A stretch of DNA of 64,000 nt from Flavobacterium sp. JAS (GCF_020991455.1 NZ_JAJMOX010000005.1:186001-250000), one strand, 5' to 3'; counted from the stretch's first letter, positions 25,222-34,337 are shown. Notes: a model not told the origin generated them from the sequence alone. Numbers and translations are program-made.

Positions 25222-28200
25222 TTATAATGAAAGGTTTAAAGTAAAAGTATATTGAGATGTTACCGGTAAAGCAACTCCTCCAGAATTACGGAACTCAGGA
25301 TCCTGACCATTTAATCTTTTGTCTGAGTAAAGTAACCAAGGATTAACAGCTGATCCTTTTAAGGTAAATGTGCTTAATCCTAACTTTTTCTTGAAATCTT
25401 TTGGAAATTCCCAACTCAATGAAATATTCTTTAATCTAACAAAGTCACCATCTGCAATACGTACATCTGAATAGTTGTAAGTATTGTAAGCTCTTGCCAA
25501 TGTACGTTCTCCACCATAATTAGCATTCAAACGTCTGTCTGCAATAACCGGTACATTAGTATATTGCTCATCTCCAGGGTTGATCCAACGATTAGTGAAA
25601 TCTTTTGTGAAAACTGTTAAATCATCATAAGTACTATCATAAATTGGGTTTAAACGTACTTTATTACCTGCCGATCCAACGAAGAATACATAAAGTGACC
25701 AATTTTTGTATGTAAATGTATTAGCCCAACCTAGAGATTTATTTGGCTCAATAGATCCTTCATATTTCAAATATTTAGTTACATCTAAATTATCTTGAAA
25801 ATTAGCTCCTGTAATATTATCAGTTTCTCCTTCAGGCATAACAAAAGTTGGCAATCCTTGATTGTTCAAACCTGTAAATTGGTATGAATATATTGAATTT
25901 CTAGGGTGTCCAATTGTGTTTCCTCCATTTGGATCTACTAAATCAAAAACAGTTGGTGTGTTTTCTAATCTTGTAATTTTTTGTGAATAAACAGAAAAGT
26001 TTACAGTTGATGACCATTTGAAGTTTTGCAAATCAAGGATTTTTCCTGTAACTCCAATCTCCAAACCTTTAGTTTCCATGTCTGCATTGTTTCCTTGTCT
26101 AACTCTTTGTCCTCCAATTCCTGAAGTAATTACGTAATCAACCAAGTCAAATGCTTTACGACGGTAAATATCTGTTGTTAATTGCAATCTGTTGTTAAAC
26201 ATTCCAAGATCTACACCTAAGTTAGTCTCAAATTGTTTTTCCCATGTTAAATCTCCATTTTGCAATTCGTCGATACTAATTCCCGATTCTCTGTCATCAA
26301 GACTAAAACGATCTGTGATAAAACTTTTGTAAATAGCTAATGAGTTTGTTGCCGGTCCTGCAGTTGCAGTAAGTCCGTATGATCCTCTTAAAGCTAAATT
26401 GTTTACAGAAGTAACATCTTTCATGAATTTTTCTTCAGTAACATTCCATTTACCACTAAAAGTATAAGTTGGCAACCATCTTGAAGAATCACTGTTTCCT
26501 TGTCTGTTTGATCCATCATAACGACCTGTAACAGATGCTGTATAACGACGATCATAAGTATATCCTACTTTTCCAAAGAAACCAACTGTTCTTTCTTTTT
26601 CTTCATTAAAACCATAATAAGAATCTCCACCGTTGATTATTTTTTCAATAATTCTTGGATCTGTAAAAGCTGTAAGACCTCTATCATATTGTAAACCTGC
26701 AGCTGTAAAATTATCACTGCTTCTATCTACAACTCTCATCTCTGTACCAAAGAAACCTTCTAATTCATGTTTCTCATTCAATGTATTTCTATAGCTAATA
26801 CTATTTCTTAAGTTATAAGAAGTCATATCATTTGTGAATTTTCTCAAGAAACCTCCATTTGGCAATACTGAAACTTTAGGAGCCGTTAAATCATTAGGAT
26901 TTTGGTATAAAAAGATATTATCATCTCTAACCAATGTATTCACTCCATCTTCACCATCTGGCGTACCAGCTTTGTAAGCTCCAACAACGTTTGAACCTTC
27001 AAGAATTTTATGCTCACGGCTAGTGTTAGCATAACGAGCAGAACCAGTAAGATTGTAAGTTAAATGTGGGTTTATTTTGTAATCTAAATCCAATTGAAAA
27101 CGAATATCTTTTACTTCAATTTCCATGTAGTTATTCTTCAACTCATTGATGATATTCATCTTAGCCCAGTTATTTCTGTAATACTCTAAATTTCCATTTT
27201 CATCGTATGGTCTTAAAGTTCTACTTGTATTCAATACATAATTAAATGGATTGATATCGAAATCACGTGTTACTTTTCCAAAAACGGCATCTTTTTCGCT
27301 TTCATAACTTCCAGGCGCACCTTGATCACGTACAGAAGCCAATGTTGATAAAGTAACATTCAATTTATCATTGATAAAAAATGTTCCTTTGATATTTGAT
27401 GAAATTTGCTTTACATCATCAGCAACAGTCCATCCCGGATCTGTGTAATAACCTAAAGAGGCATAAAATGTATTGTTTTTTCCTCCACCAGAAAAACTCA
27501 AAGAGTGGTTTTGTGTCATAGAAGGTCTAAATAATACACTAAACCAATCTGTATTTGCTAACTCATATTTTTTCAAAAAGTTATTTCTGCTAACCGGATC
27601 ATTGTTAACTAAATAACCACCAGTTGCCGGATCGTAAGTATTGATTGCTCTTCCTAAAATATTGTAAGCTCCACCGTATCTTCCGTTTACTGTTGATGGT
27701 AAATCAAGATATCCTTTAGATTCCATTTCTTTGAAAATACTCATTGATTCCTGAGAATTCAAAATATCGTATTGGCTATAATTAGGAACCGATCTAACAG
27801 TTTGTTCTAATGAATAACTCACTTTTAATGGTGAATCTCTACGTCCTTGTTTTGTAGTTACAACCACAACTCCGTTTAAAGATCTTGATCCGTAAATAGA
27901 AGTTGCAGAAGCATCTTTAAGAATTTCAATACTTTGAATATCATTTGCGTTTAATCCTGCAACTGATGAACTCAACAAAGTTGAAGAGTTACCTGAAGCC
28001 AAATCAGCAAATGATAAATTGATAATGTCTTCTTGTACAACACCATCAATTACCCATAAAGGTTTTGTGTCTCCAAAAATAGAAGAAGATCCACGAACTG
28101 TGATTTTTGGCGCAGTACCAAATGTTCCTGTTACGTTTTGAACAGTTACCCCTGCCGCTTTTCCTTCGATCATTCTACTTACATCTACTACTCCATCAAC

Positions 28201-28947
28201 TTTTAATTCAGCACCTGAAATTTTACTGATAGCTCCTGTAAATGTTCTTTTAGAAGTTTTTTCATATCCTGTAGTTACTACGACTTCTTTTAAGTTTTGT
28301 CCTACTTCACTCAAAACAACAGTTGGTGTAATATTGCTTATACCAATTTCTTTTGTCTCCATACCTACATAAGAAATGATAAGTTTATCGCTATTTGTTG
28401 GCATATCGATAGTAAAATTACCGTCGAAATCAGTTAAAACAGCTACTTTGCTTCCTTTTGCCATTACCGTTGCTCCAGGCAAAGGGTTTCCTCCTGCATC
28501 AGTCACTTTTCCTTTAATAGTTGGACCTGCAGTTAAAATTTCAAATAATGAATCGTGATTATCTGTGTTTGCAAATGGATTTACAACATTCTTTTGCAAA
28601 ATAATCTGATTGCTAACTTCTGAATATGTGATATTAAACGGAATTAAAACTCTGTTTAAAATACTAGACAATGTTTCCTCATTAGCCTCAATACTCACTT
28701 TCTGATTTAATTGCGGTAATCTGGAATTATAAGAAAATTTTACGTGTGCAGACTTTTCAATTTTAGATAATGCATTATCCAAAGTCAAATTTTCAACTGT
28801 AATTGTGACTTTAGTATCTAATTTTTTTTGCCCATTTACATCGTTTGCCATTGCAACACTTGAAAATACAAGTGCCAGGACAAACTGAAATAGTGTTATT
28901 TTCATGATTCGATGGAGTAATCGTTGTTTAACAACTGGTTTTTTCAT
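25222..28947 (-). CDS. SusC/RagA TonB-dependent transporter with N-terminal STN domain
   Basis: This 1241-residue outer-membrane transporter has a signal peptide (ITLFQFVLALVFSSVAMAN). An STN (secretin/TonB short N-terminal) signalling domain follows at about 45-115 (DNALSKIEKSAHVKFSYNSRLP), then a CarboxypepD_reg-like domain at about 140-220 (GNPLPGATVMAKGSK), a plug (VVVTTGYEKTSKRTFTGAISKISG; IEILKDASATSIYGSRSLNGVVVVTTKQG) and a long beta-barrel ending in aromatic-rich TFTLNLSL. The STN domain contacts an anti-sigma factor, here the FecR just upstream. A candidate antisense RNA (28961-29074, plus strand) starts at its initiation region. Confidence 0.96.
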   Translation of the reverse strand: MKKPVVKQRLLHRIMKITLFQFVLALVFSSVAMANDVNGQKKLDTKVTITVENLTLDNALSKIEKSAHVKFSYNSRLPQLNQKVSIEANEETLSSILNRVLIPFNITYSEVSNQIILQKNVVNPFANTDNHDSLFEILTAGPTIKGKVTDAGGNPLPGATVMAKGSKVAVLTDFDGNFTIDMPTNSDKLIISYVGMETKEIGISNITPTVVLSEVGQNLKEVVVTTGYEKTSKRTFTGAISKISGAELKVDGVVDVSRMIEGKAAGVTVQNVTGTFGTAPKITVRGSSSIFGDTKPLWVIDGVVQEDIINLSFADLASGNSSTLLSSSVAGLNANDIQSIEILKDASATSIYGSRSLNGVVVVTTKQGRRDSPLKVSYSLEQTVRSVPNYSQYDILNSQESMSIFKEMESKGYLDLPSTVNGRYGGAYNILGRAINTYDPATGGYLVNNDPVSRNNFLKKYELANTDWFSVLFRPSMTQNHSLSFSGGGKNNTFYASLGYYTDPGWTVADDVKQISSNIKGTFFINDKLNVTLSTLASVRDQGAPGSYESEKDAVFGKVTRDFDINPFNYVLNTSRTLRPYDENGNLEYYRNNWAKMNIINELKNNYMEIEVKDIRFQLDLDYKINPHLTYNLTGSARYANTSREHKILEGSNVVGAYKAGTPDGEDGVNTLVRDDNIFLYQNPNDLTAPKVSVLPNGGFLRKFTNDMTSYNLRNSISYRNTLNEKHELEGFFGTEMRVVDRSSDNFTAAGLQYDRGLTAFTDPRIIEKIINGGDSYYGFNEEKERTVGFFGKVGYTYDRRYTASVTGRYDGSNRQGNSDSSRWLPTYTFSGKWNVTEEKFMKDVTSVNNLALRGSYGLTATAGPATNSLAIYKSFITDRFSLDDRESGISIDELQNGDLTWEKQFETNLGVDLGMFNNRLQLTTDIYRRKAFDLVDYVITSGIGGQRVRQGNNADMETKGLEIGVTGKILDLQNFKWSSTVNFSVYSQKITRLENTPTVFDLVDPNGGNTIGHPRNSIYSYQFTGLNNQGLPTFVMPEGETDNITGANFQDNLDVTKYLKYEGSIEPNKSLGWANTFTYKNWSLYVFFVGSAGNKVRLNPIYDSTYDDLTVFTKDFTNRWINPGDEQYTNVPVIADRRLNANYGGERTLARAYNTYNYSDVRIADGDFVRLKNISLSWEFPKDFKKKLGLSTFTLKGSAVNPWLLYSDKRLNGQDPEFRNSGGVALPVTSQYTFTLNLSL

Positions 28948-28954
28948 AATTTTG
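28924..28954 (+). promoter_or_regulatory. Plus-strand promoter over the susC start (TTG-N20-TAATTTTG)
   Basis: TTG at 28924-28926 and TAATTTTG at 28947-28954, 20 nt apart, match the Bacteroidota consensus on the strand opposite to susC. The -7 box overlaps the susC start codon (28945-28947). A transcript would begin near 28960. Such matches arise by chance in AT-rich DNA; the terminator at 29036-29074 in the same direction is what makes this one notable. Confidence 0.5.
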
Positions 28955-28960
28955 GTTTGT

Positions 28961-29074
28961 TTTGATTAATACTGATTCGAGTGTATTCTAAGAAACATTA
29001 TGAATTACTCTTTACAGAGAGCAATTCAATTTTACAAGTGTCGAATATGTTACAGCATTTCGACACTTTTTTTT
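28961..29074 (+). ncRNA. Candidate antisense sRNA to the susC leader (DonS-like arrangement)
   Basis: This is inferred from a consensus plus-strand promoter (28924-28954) and a plus-strand intrinsic terminator (29036-29074), giving a product of about 114 nt. It has two possible hairpins. The first pairs GAATT (29002-29006) with AATTC (29023-29027) and CTCT with AGAG inside. The second is the terminator stem AAGTGTCGAA/TTCGACACTT. It would be fully complementary to the susC 5' leader. Antisense sRNAs in this position repress polysaccharide-utilisation loci in Bacteroides fragilis (DonS type). There is no direct evidence of transcription. Confidence 0.45.
29036..29074 (+). terminator. Intrinsic terminator, plus strand, in the susC upstream region
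   Basis: AAGTGTCGAA (29036-29045) pairs perfectly with TTCGACACTT (29059-29068), followed by a run of T to 29074 on the plus strand. On the minus strand no T-run follows the stem, so it does not look like an end signal for fecR. No plus-strand protein gene ends here. Confidence 0.75.
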
Positions 29075-29261
29075 ATACATTATCTTTCACATAGGCTTTT
29101 TTAGGTTTGGTTTGGTTTTGGTTTGGTTTATACTTTGGTTTTGGTTTGTTTTCAAAAGAAATAAATTACACTACTATCAAAAAAAAAGAAAGAATTTACT
29201 TCAAAATATTATTTTTTCAGAGATACTAATTTCTTGTATAATTACAGTTATACATATCAAT

Positions 29262-30377
29262 TTAATTACAGCCCTCCGAGGTAATGATGATTTGATTACC
29301 GTTCATTTCAAAACTGGTGTTATTCCCAATACTTTTACACACAATTTTTAATTTTTCTGTCAAAGGCTGGTCACTTAGTGAAGTAGTGAGATGACAATCT
29401 TTTAATTTGTCTTTAGGATAATCAATATCTACTAAATATGCCTGCTCAATTGTTTCAAAAATCTGAGAAACCGGAATATCGCTAAACTCAAAGCTTAGCT
29501 GTTCAATGTTTCCAACGCTTTTAGCAAGTGCAACATCCTGAGTAATATTTGTAATTTTATTAAACTTTAGATCATTACGCACAAATCGTAATGCTTGATT
29601 GGGAAGTAAAACTATTTCTTCTTGATCTGATTTTGAAATCATTTCATTAGACTTAACCTTAACTTTACCGGTGCGAACAAGAACTTCGACATCAGGTTGA
29701 TCAGAATAAGCTTTAACTCTAAAACTAGTCCCAACCACCTTTGTCACAATCTCGTTTGCATAAACGTAAAAAGGTTTTTTAGGATTTTTACTAATTTCAA
29801 AGAAACCTTCGCCGGATAAATACACCTTTCTTTCGTTTCCGGTAAAGATTTTAGGGTAACTTAATTTACTATTTGGCTGTAACAAAACCGAGCTGCCATC
29901 AGATAATGTAATGATTTGCGGTTTGTCAGAATTATTAGTCTGCTCGACTAATCCTTCACTATTTTCATCGATAAGTTCTTTGTAGGTAACAACTTTATTA
30001 TCTGTTTGAAAATGATTTTTATAAAACCAAATTGATATTAATCCAAAAATTAAAGTTGCAGCAACTCCGTTAAGAAAACATTTTCTTAGGAATTTTGTGT
30101 TTGAATTTTCAGGTAAATCTTTTTGATTTTCTTTTTCTTCGATTTTCAGCCAAGTCGTTTCTAACGCTCTGCGAATATCTGAAGTTGATAATTTTGAATC
30201 CGGAACTTTCATCGCCAACAATAAGTGCCTTGCGTCTTCGACTAACTTTGCACGTTGCTGACTTTCTAAAGTCCATTCTTCCCAACCATCATTGTCGATT
30301 TTTAATAAAATCCAGGACTGGAATGATTCGTCAGATAAGAAGTCTTCTATTTCGGTATATCTATTACGTTTTTGCAT
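29262..30377 (-). CDS. FecR-family anti-sigma factor
   Basis: This 371-residue inner-membrane protein has a cytoplasmic N-terminal sigma-binding part (1-100) and one membrane segment at about 101-119 (FLNGVAATLIFGLISIWFY). A periplasmic FecR domain follows (VTYKELIDENSEG, ITLSDGSSVLLQPNSKLSYPKIF, VYLSGEGFFEISKNPKKPFYVYANEIVTKVVGTSFRV), then a C-terminal DUF4974 domain (VSQIFETIEQAYLVDIDYP) likely to contact the STN domain of SusC. It lies 89 bp downstream of the sigma gene. It transmits outer-membrane substrate occupancy to the sigma factor. Confidence 0.94.
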   Translation of the reverse strand: MQKRNRYTEIEDFLSDESFQSWILLKIDNDGWEEWTLESQQRAKLVEDARHLLLAMKVPDSKLSTSDIRRALETTWLKIEEKENQKDLPENSNTKFLRKCFLNGVAATLIFGLISIWFYKNHFQTDNKVVTYKELIDENSEGLVEQTNNSDKPQIITLSDGSSVLLQPNSKLSYPKIFTGNERKVYLSGEGFFEISKNPKKPFYVYANEIVTKVVGTSFRVKAYSDQPDVEVLVRTGKVKVKSNEMISKSDQEEIVLLPNQALRFVRNDLKFNKITNITQDVALAKSVGNIEQLSFEFSDIPVSQIFETIEQAYLVDIDYPKDKLKDCHLTTSLSDQPLTEKLKIVCKSIGNNTSFEMNGNQIIITSEGCN

Positions 30378-30466
30378 CTAAAAATAAGGTTACAAAAACA
30401 TAGAGGACAGCTCTCTGATTATATACTCACTAAATTGTGATTTTTTTTATATTTTTTTAAATAAAA

Positions 30467-31078
30467 TTAAAAAGTACTTGAAGATAGTAACAGAAATAAA
30501 GAAAAACTACCCTTCCATTCTTTGCGAAGCGCAAGTAAACCACGGTACAATAAATTACTCGCCGATTGATAATTTACATCAAGCATTGCGGCAATTTCTT
30601 CTACTGCCAATCCTTGATGATATCTTAAATACAAAGCTTCTTTCTGGCGTGGCGGTAAATCATTTAATAATTTGTTCAAATAAGTAACTTTCTCTTTAGT
30701 AGCATAATCATCGTCTATAAGTTCATGCTCTACAGAAAACTCTAGCAAAAATGCAATAGAATCTGTATTTGTTGCTTTTCTAAAAATATGATCGCGCTCA
30801 TGCAATCGTGCAATTCGTTTACGCACGCTTGATAATAAATACGCTTTTACAACCACTGAATGTTGCAATGAATTGCGGTAAACCCAGATATCTGTAAAAA
30901 CATCCTGAATACAATCCTGTACTTTTTCATGATAGGGAGAAAGTGAATTTCCGTAGCCCACCAAATCTGCATAATATCTCTCAAATAACATGGAGAATGA
31001 TTTTTCATCGCCCTCTTTTAGATTAGTCCAAAGGGTACTATCATCAAAGGTGCCGAATTCTAAAGTTGACGTTTTCAT
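30467..31078 (-). CDS. ECF RNA polymerase sigma factor, FecI-like
   Basis: This 203-residue sigma-70 family ECF factor has region 2 at about 20-90 (FSMLFERYYADLVGYGNSLSPYHEKVQDCIQDVFTDIWVYR) and region 4 at about 135-190 (LLNDLPPRQKEALYLRYHQGLAVEEIAAMLDVNYQSASNLLYRGLLALRKEW). It is the first gene of the six-gene import locus and is expected to drive susC and the genes below it after release by FecR. Its upstream region has two small hairpins at 31212-31267. Confidence 0.95.
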   Translation of the reverse strand: MKTSTLEFGTFDDSTLWTNLKEGDEKSFSMLFERYYADLVGYGNSLSPYHEKVQDCIQDVFTDIWVYRNSLQHSVVVKAYLLSSVRKRIARLHERDHIFRKATNTDSIAFLLEFSVEHELIDDDYATKEKVTYLNKLLNDLPPRQKEALYLRYHQGLAVEEIAAMLDVNYQSASNLLYRGLLALRKEWKGSFSLFLLLSSSTF

Positions 31079-31508
31079 AATTTAATTTGAGGCAGAATTC
31101 CTGAAAATATGACATTGGTTTTAACATAAAGAATACAGTTTTTTAACATTATTCCCTACATCTGTGCGATAAATATATAAAAGCAAATTTTCAAAACCAA
31201 TTTTTTTACACAAAAGAGATCGTTTCCTAACACAGAAACCACCTCTTTTGCCTGATTTAATTAGGCATTACGTCAAATAAAAAAAATGCAAATACTTAAA
31301 AAAATATTATAATTGTCAGATTTTATCACCATACTTTTCGGCTTCATTTTTTAACATTTAAAATATATCAGCACGCTTCGTTTGCAAAAAATGAACGAGA
31401 AATCTATTTAGAATCAAACAAAAAAGTCCCAGATAAAATCCGAATAAGACAAAAAAAAAGCCTTACTAAATAGTAAGGCTTTTGATATTTTTTAGCTAAA
31501 ACTAATTC
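31079..31508. other. Region upstream of the sigma gene, with two hairpins
   Basis: This 430-bp AT-rich stretch has no credible ORF. It contains a composite hairpin at 31212-31249 (AAAAGAG...CTCTTTT outside, GTTTC...GAAAC inside), directly followed by TGCCTGATTTAATTAGGCA at 31249-31267. The terminator at 31451-31483 belongs to the gene to the right. No consensus minus-strand promoter for the sigma gene was found. Confidence 0.5.
31451..31483 (-). terminator. Terminator of the GIY-YIG-like gene
   Basis: AAAAGCCTTACTA and TAGTAAGGCTTTT form a strong stem (31456-31483), with a run of nine T on the minus strand just after it (31451-31459 as A). It lies 26 nt past the stop of the gene at 31509. 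Confidence 0.88.
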
Positions 31509-31937
31509 CTAGAATGCTACATTCCATCTTGGTAATCTTGCATTTTCATCTAAGAAATTTTGCAAAATTTGTCCTTCAACAGTAGTAGGAATTCCTTTTA
31601 CATCAGCATTAAAAGTTTCATACCAAACTACTTCAAGAGCTTGAATATTTTCTAATTTCATTTGTGCTGGCCAAGAATATTTTCTTCCAGTTTTTGCAAA
31701 TTGATGTCCGTTTACGATTTTATCATATAAACCACCATTTTTGCTTTTTAAAGTTCCATCATTCTGAACAGTTCCTGTAGAACCTACCATGATTAATTCT
31801 TTTGCATCTCCTTCAACAGCATAAACCACAAAAACTCCTGCGCCAGATTCCGGTGCATTACAAGTTTGTTCTAAACTATCTTCGATTGTAAAAGTAAAAC
31901 TATTGCTTACTTTAAACTTTTCTAATTCTTTGTACAT
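31509..31937 (-). CDS. Hypothetical protein, possibly GIY-YIG-like fold
   Basis: I start this 142-residue protein at MYKELEKFKVSNSF (31937). An ATG at 32003 would add 22 residues encoded by a degenerate intergenic repeat (GGTTCTGAGAATCTGAGTCGCTAAG). The sequence GVFVVYAVEG...LIMVGSTG...GGLYDKIVNG...TTVEGQILQNFL resembles the order of GIY-YIG nuclease motifs: two Tyr-bearing strands, Gly-Ser, a positively charged helix and a catalytic Glu in a late helix. The usual active-site Arg is not obvious, so it may be a catalytically dead or diverged member. This assignment is tentative. Confidence 0.6.
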   Translation of the reverse strand: MYKELEKFKVSNSFTFTIEDSLEQTCNAPESGAGVFVVYAVEGDAKELIMVGSTGTVQNDGTLKSKNGGLYDKIVNGHQFAKTGRKYSWPAQMKLENIQALEVVWYETFNADVKGIPTTVEGQILQNFLDENARLPRWNVAF

Positions 31938-32018
31938 ATTTCTTTTTTTTAAGCTTCTAAGGTTCTGAGAATCTGAGTCGCTAAGTTTTAAATTAAATTC
32001 CAATCATTTTAAAAATGT

Positions 32019-32052
32019 AAAAAAGTCTCAACAAAATATTGAGACTTTTTTT
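32019..32052 (-). terminator. Terminator of sucD
   Basis: AAAGTCTCAA (to 32031) and TTGAGACTTT (from 32039) form a stem with a 7-nt loop, flanked by A-run and T-run; it lies 28 nt past the sucD stop and can work on either strand. Confidence 0.85.
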
Positions 32053-32079
32053 GGAATTTTTTATTTTGAATACTGGAGA

Positions 32080-32952
32080 TTATCCAAGTACTTCTTTTAC
32101 TTTTTTGCCAATTTCAGCTGGTGAATCAACAACGTGAATTCCGTTGTCTCTCATAATTTGTTTTTTAGCAGCAGCAGTATCATCAGAACCTCCAACGATA
32201 GCACCTGCGTGACCCATTGTTCTACCAGCAGGAGCAGTTTCTCCAGCGATAAAACCAACAACTGGTTTACGGTTACCATCAGCTCTTACCCATCTTGCAG
32301 CATCAGCTTCAAGTTGACCACCAATTTCACCAATCATAATGATGATTTCAGTTTCTGGATCGTTCATTAATAATTCAACAGCTTCTTTAGTTGTAGTTCC
32401 AATAATTGGATCTCCACCAATACCAATAGCTGTAGTGATTCCTAAACCTTGTTTTACAACTTGGTCAGCAGCTTCGTAAGTTAAAGTTCCTGATTTAGAA
32501 ACGATTCCAACTGTACCTTTTTTGAAAACGAAACCTGGCATAATACCAACTTTAGCTTCACCCGGAGTAATAACTCCTGGACAGTTTGGTCCAATTAATC
32601 TAGAATTTCTTTCTTTAACATAATTATTTGCTTTAATCATATCTGCTACAGGAATTCCTTCTGTAATAGCAATAATTACTTTAATTCCAGCGTCAGCAGC
32701 TTCCATAATTGCATCAGCAGCAAAAGCTGGTGGTACAAAAATAATAGATGTATCAGCTCCAGCTTGATCAACAGCATCTTTTACTGTGTTAAAAACCGGA
32801 CGATCTAAATGGCTAGTTCCTCCTTTTCCCGGAGTAACACCACCAACAACATTAGTACCGTACTCAATCATTTGAGAAGCGTGGAAAGTTCCTTCGCTTC
32901 CTGTAAATCCTTGAACAATTATTTTGGAATCTTTATTAACTAAAACACTCAT
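32080..32952 (-). CDS. sucD: Succinyl-CoA synthetase (ADP-forming) alpha subunit SucD
   Basis: This 290-residue TCA-cycle subunit binds CoA and carries the phosphohistidine. It shows the CoA-binding Rossmann start [66 protein letters not shown] and the phospho-His loop [13 protein letters not shown] near residue 245. The length is normal. SucB/SucC is not adjacent, as is usual in Flavobacteria, where sucC is unlinked. A minus-strand TACTTTTG at 32988-32995 fits a -7 box. Confidence 0.97.
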   Translation of the reverse strand: MSVLVNKDSKIIVQGFTGSEGTFHASQMIEYGTNVVGGVTPGKGGTSHLDRPVFNTVKDAVDQAGADTSIIFVPPAFAADAIMEAADAGIKVIIAITEGIPVADMIKANNYVKERNSRLIGPNCPGVITPGEAKVGIMPGFVFKKGTVGIVSKSGTLTYEAADQVVKQGLGITTAIGIGGDPIIGTTTKEAVELLMNDPETEIIIMIGEIGGQLEADAARWVRADGNRKPVVGFIAGETAPAGRTMGHAGAIVGGSDDTAAAKKQIMRDNGIHVVDSPAEIGKKVKEVLG

Positions 32953-33036
32953 GATATATATTTTATGTAGTTTTTAAAATTGTGATGCAAAAGTAAGGTT
33001 TTGTAACGTATTTTAACCTTTTTGTCTTCAAAAAAA

Positions 33037-33399
33037 TTAAGAAAATTGACTCATTTGATAACCACGATATAATTTGTCGTCTTTTATTTGCCAAATAGTA
33101 GAAAAATGGGCCAATAACATCTCTTCTCTTGGGTTTTCAATCGTTTTTACAAAATGAGAATAACGTATTGAAACCAAGTCTTCTTCAGCAAGAATATGGC
33201 TTATTCTGACCTTAGAACGCACATAAGCACGGCTTAGTTCATTTGCCATATCCAACATCGAATTATAATCCATCTCTATCAGGCCTTTAGTGCTATTCCA
33301 ATCTAACTTTACATCAGGATGTAAATAAGTTTTCATGATTTCGCTATCAATTAAGGCATCTGACTTGTAAAATTTTTGAACAAATTCTTTAATAGACAT
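33037..33399 (-). CDS. NTF2-like / SnoaL-like protein
   Basis: This 120-residue protein starts SIKEFVQKFYKSDALIDSEIMKTYLHPDVKLDWNSTKG and ends IWQIKDDKLYRGYQMSQFS, a typical single-domain NTF2 cone fold. No catalytic Asp/His pair can be assigned. It ends just before sucD and starts one base before the stop of the LpxD-like gene (33401), so it is tightly linked to the lipid A cluster and possibly cotranscribed. Function unknown. Confidence 0.8.
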   Translation of the reverse strand: MSIKEFVQKFYKSDALIDSEIMKTYLHPDVKLDWNSTKGLIEMDYNSMLDMANELSRAYVRSKVRISHILAEEDLVSIRYSHFVKTIENPREEMLLAHFSTIWQIKDDKLYRGYQMSQFS

Positions 33400-33400
33400 A

Positions 33401-34330
33401 TTATTTCAATTTATTTAAAATTTCAGGAATCTTTTTGATGTTAGCTAATTGTTTTAGCTTTTCTCTTGATTCTTCGATTGGAGTTCCAAAATAAGATTTC
33501 CCTCCTTCTACCGATTTAGTAACACCAGTTTGCCCCATAATAACAGCCTTCGCTCCTATTGTGATTCCGCTGGTTGTCCCTACTTGTCCCCAGATTGTAA
33601 CTTCGTCTTCAATAACAACACAACCTGCAATACCTGTTTGTGAAGCAATTAAACATTTTTTTCCAATCACAGTATCATGTCCAACATGCACCTGATTGTC
33701 CAATTTTGTTCCTTCACCAATTGTTGTATCACCGGTTACGCCTTTATCAATAGTACAAAGCGCACCAATACCAACATTATCTTCAATTACAACTCTTCCG
33801 CCAGAAATTAACTGATCAAAGCCATCCGGACGTTTTTTATAATAAAATGCATCAGCACCTAAAATAGTTCCCGCATGAATCATTACATTATCTCCAATTA
33901 CGGTATGATCGTAAATAGTAACATTAGGATGTATCACACAATTTTTACCAATTGTAACGTTGTTTCCAACAAAACAATTAGGCTGAATTACAGTTCCTTC
34001 TCCAATAGTTGCAGAAAGAGCAATAGATACATTTGTTGCCTGAAAAGGTCTAAAATGTTTGGTTAGAGTATTAAAATCTCTGAAAGGATCATCAGAAATC
34101 AGAAGCGCTTTACCTTCTGGACAATCTACTTTTTTGTTAATCAAAACAATAGTCGCAGCCGATTGTAAAGCTTTGTCGTAATATTTAGGATGGTCTACAA
34201 AAACTATATCTCCAGGCTCAACAACATGTATTTCGTTCATGCCTAAAACCGGAAAGTTTTGGTCACCAATAAATTCGCAATTAAGCAAATTTGCAATTTC
34301 TTGTAAAGAATGAATCTTTGGAAATTTCAT
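33401..34330 (-). CDS. LpxD-like acyltransferase (second copy)
   Basis: This 309-residue left-handed parallel beta-helix protein has an N-terminal substrate-binding domain ([42 protein letters not shown]) and about ten hexapeptide repeats ([29 protein letters not shown]...), with the catalytic-type His in [17 protein letters not shown]. It resembles UDP-3-O-acylglucosamine N-acyltransferase but is 38 residues shorter than the LpxD at 37371. Flavobacteria often keep both. Whether it acts on lipid A precursor or another UDP-sugar is not readable. Confidence 0.85.
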   Translation of the reverse strand: MKFPKIHSLQEIANLLNCEFIGDQNFPVLGMNEIHVVEPGDIVFVDHPKYYDKALQSAATIVLINKKVDCPEGKALLISDDPFRDFNTLTKHFRPFQATNVSIALSATIGEGTVIQPNCFVGNNVTIGKNCVIHPNVTIYDHTVIGDNVMIHAGTILGADAFYYKKRPDGFDQLISGGRVVIEDNVGIGALCTIDKGVTGDTTIGEGTKLDNQVHVGHDTVIGKKCLIASQTGIAGCVVIEDEVTIWGQVGTTSGITIGAKAVIMGQTGVTKSVEGGKSYFGTPIEESREKLKQLANIKKIPEILNKLK

Positions 34331-34337
34331 ATTTTAT

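Larger units (their letters stand above)
28948..29261. other. Spacer between fecR and susC
   Basis: This 314-bp gap has no convincing protein gene. It carries the candidate antisense RNA (28961-29074) and a GGTTT/GGTTTT-rich tract at about 29104-29153. No minus-strand TAnnTTTG element with a proper TTG is seen, consistent with a susC promoter read by the ECF sigma factor. Confidence 0.5.

Noticed and set aside
29112..29351. Plus-strand open frame across the fecR end
   Set aside because: It is built from the GGTTT tract and antisense fecR sequence and shows no protein family features.
31938..32003. 22-residue N-terminal extension of the GIY-YIG-like protein
   Set aside because: It is encoded by a degenerate intergenic repeat (TTCTGAGAATCTGAG) and ATG 31937 gives a better start.
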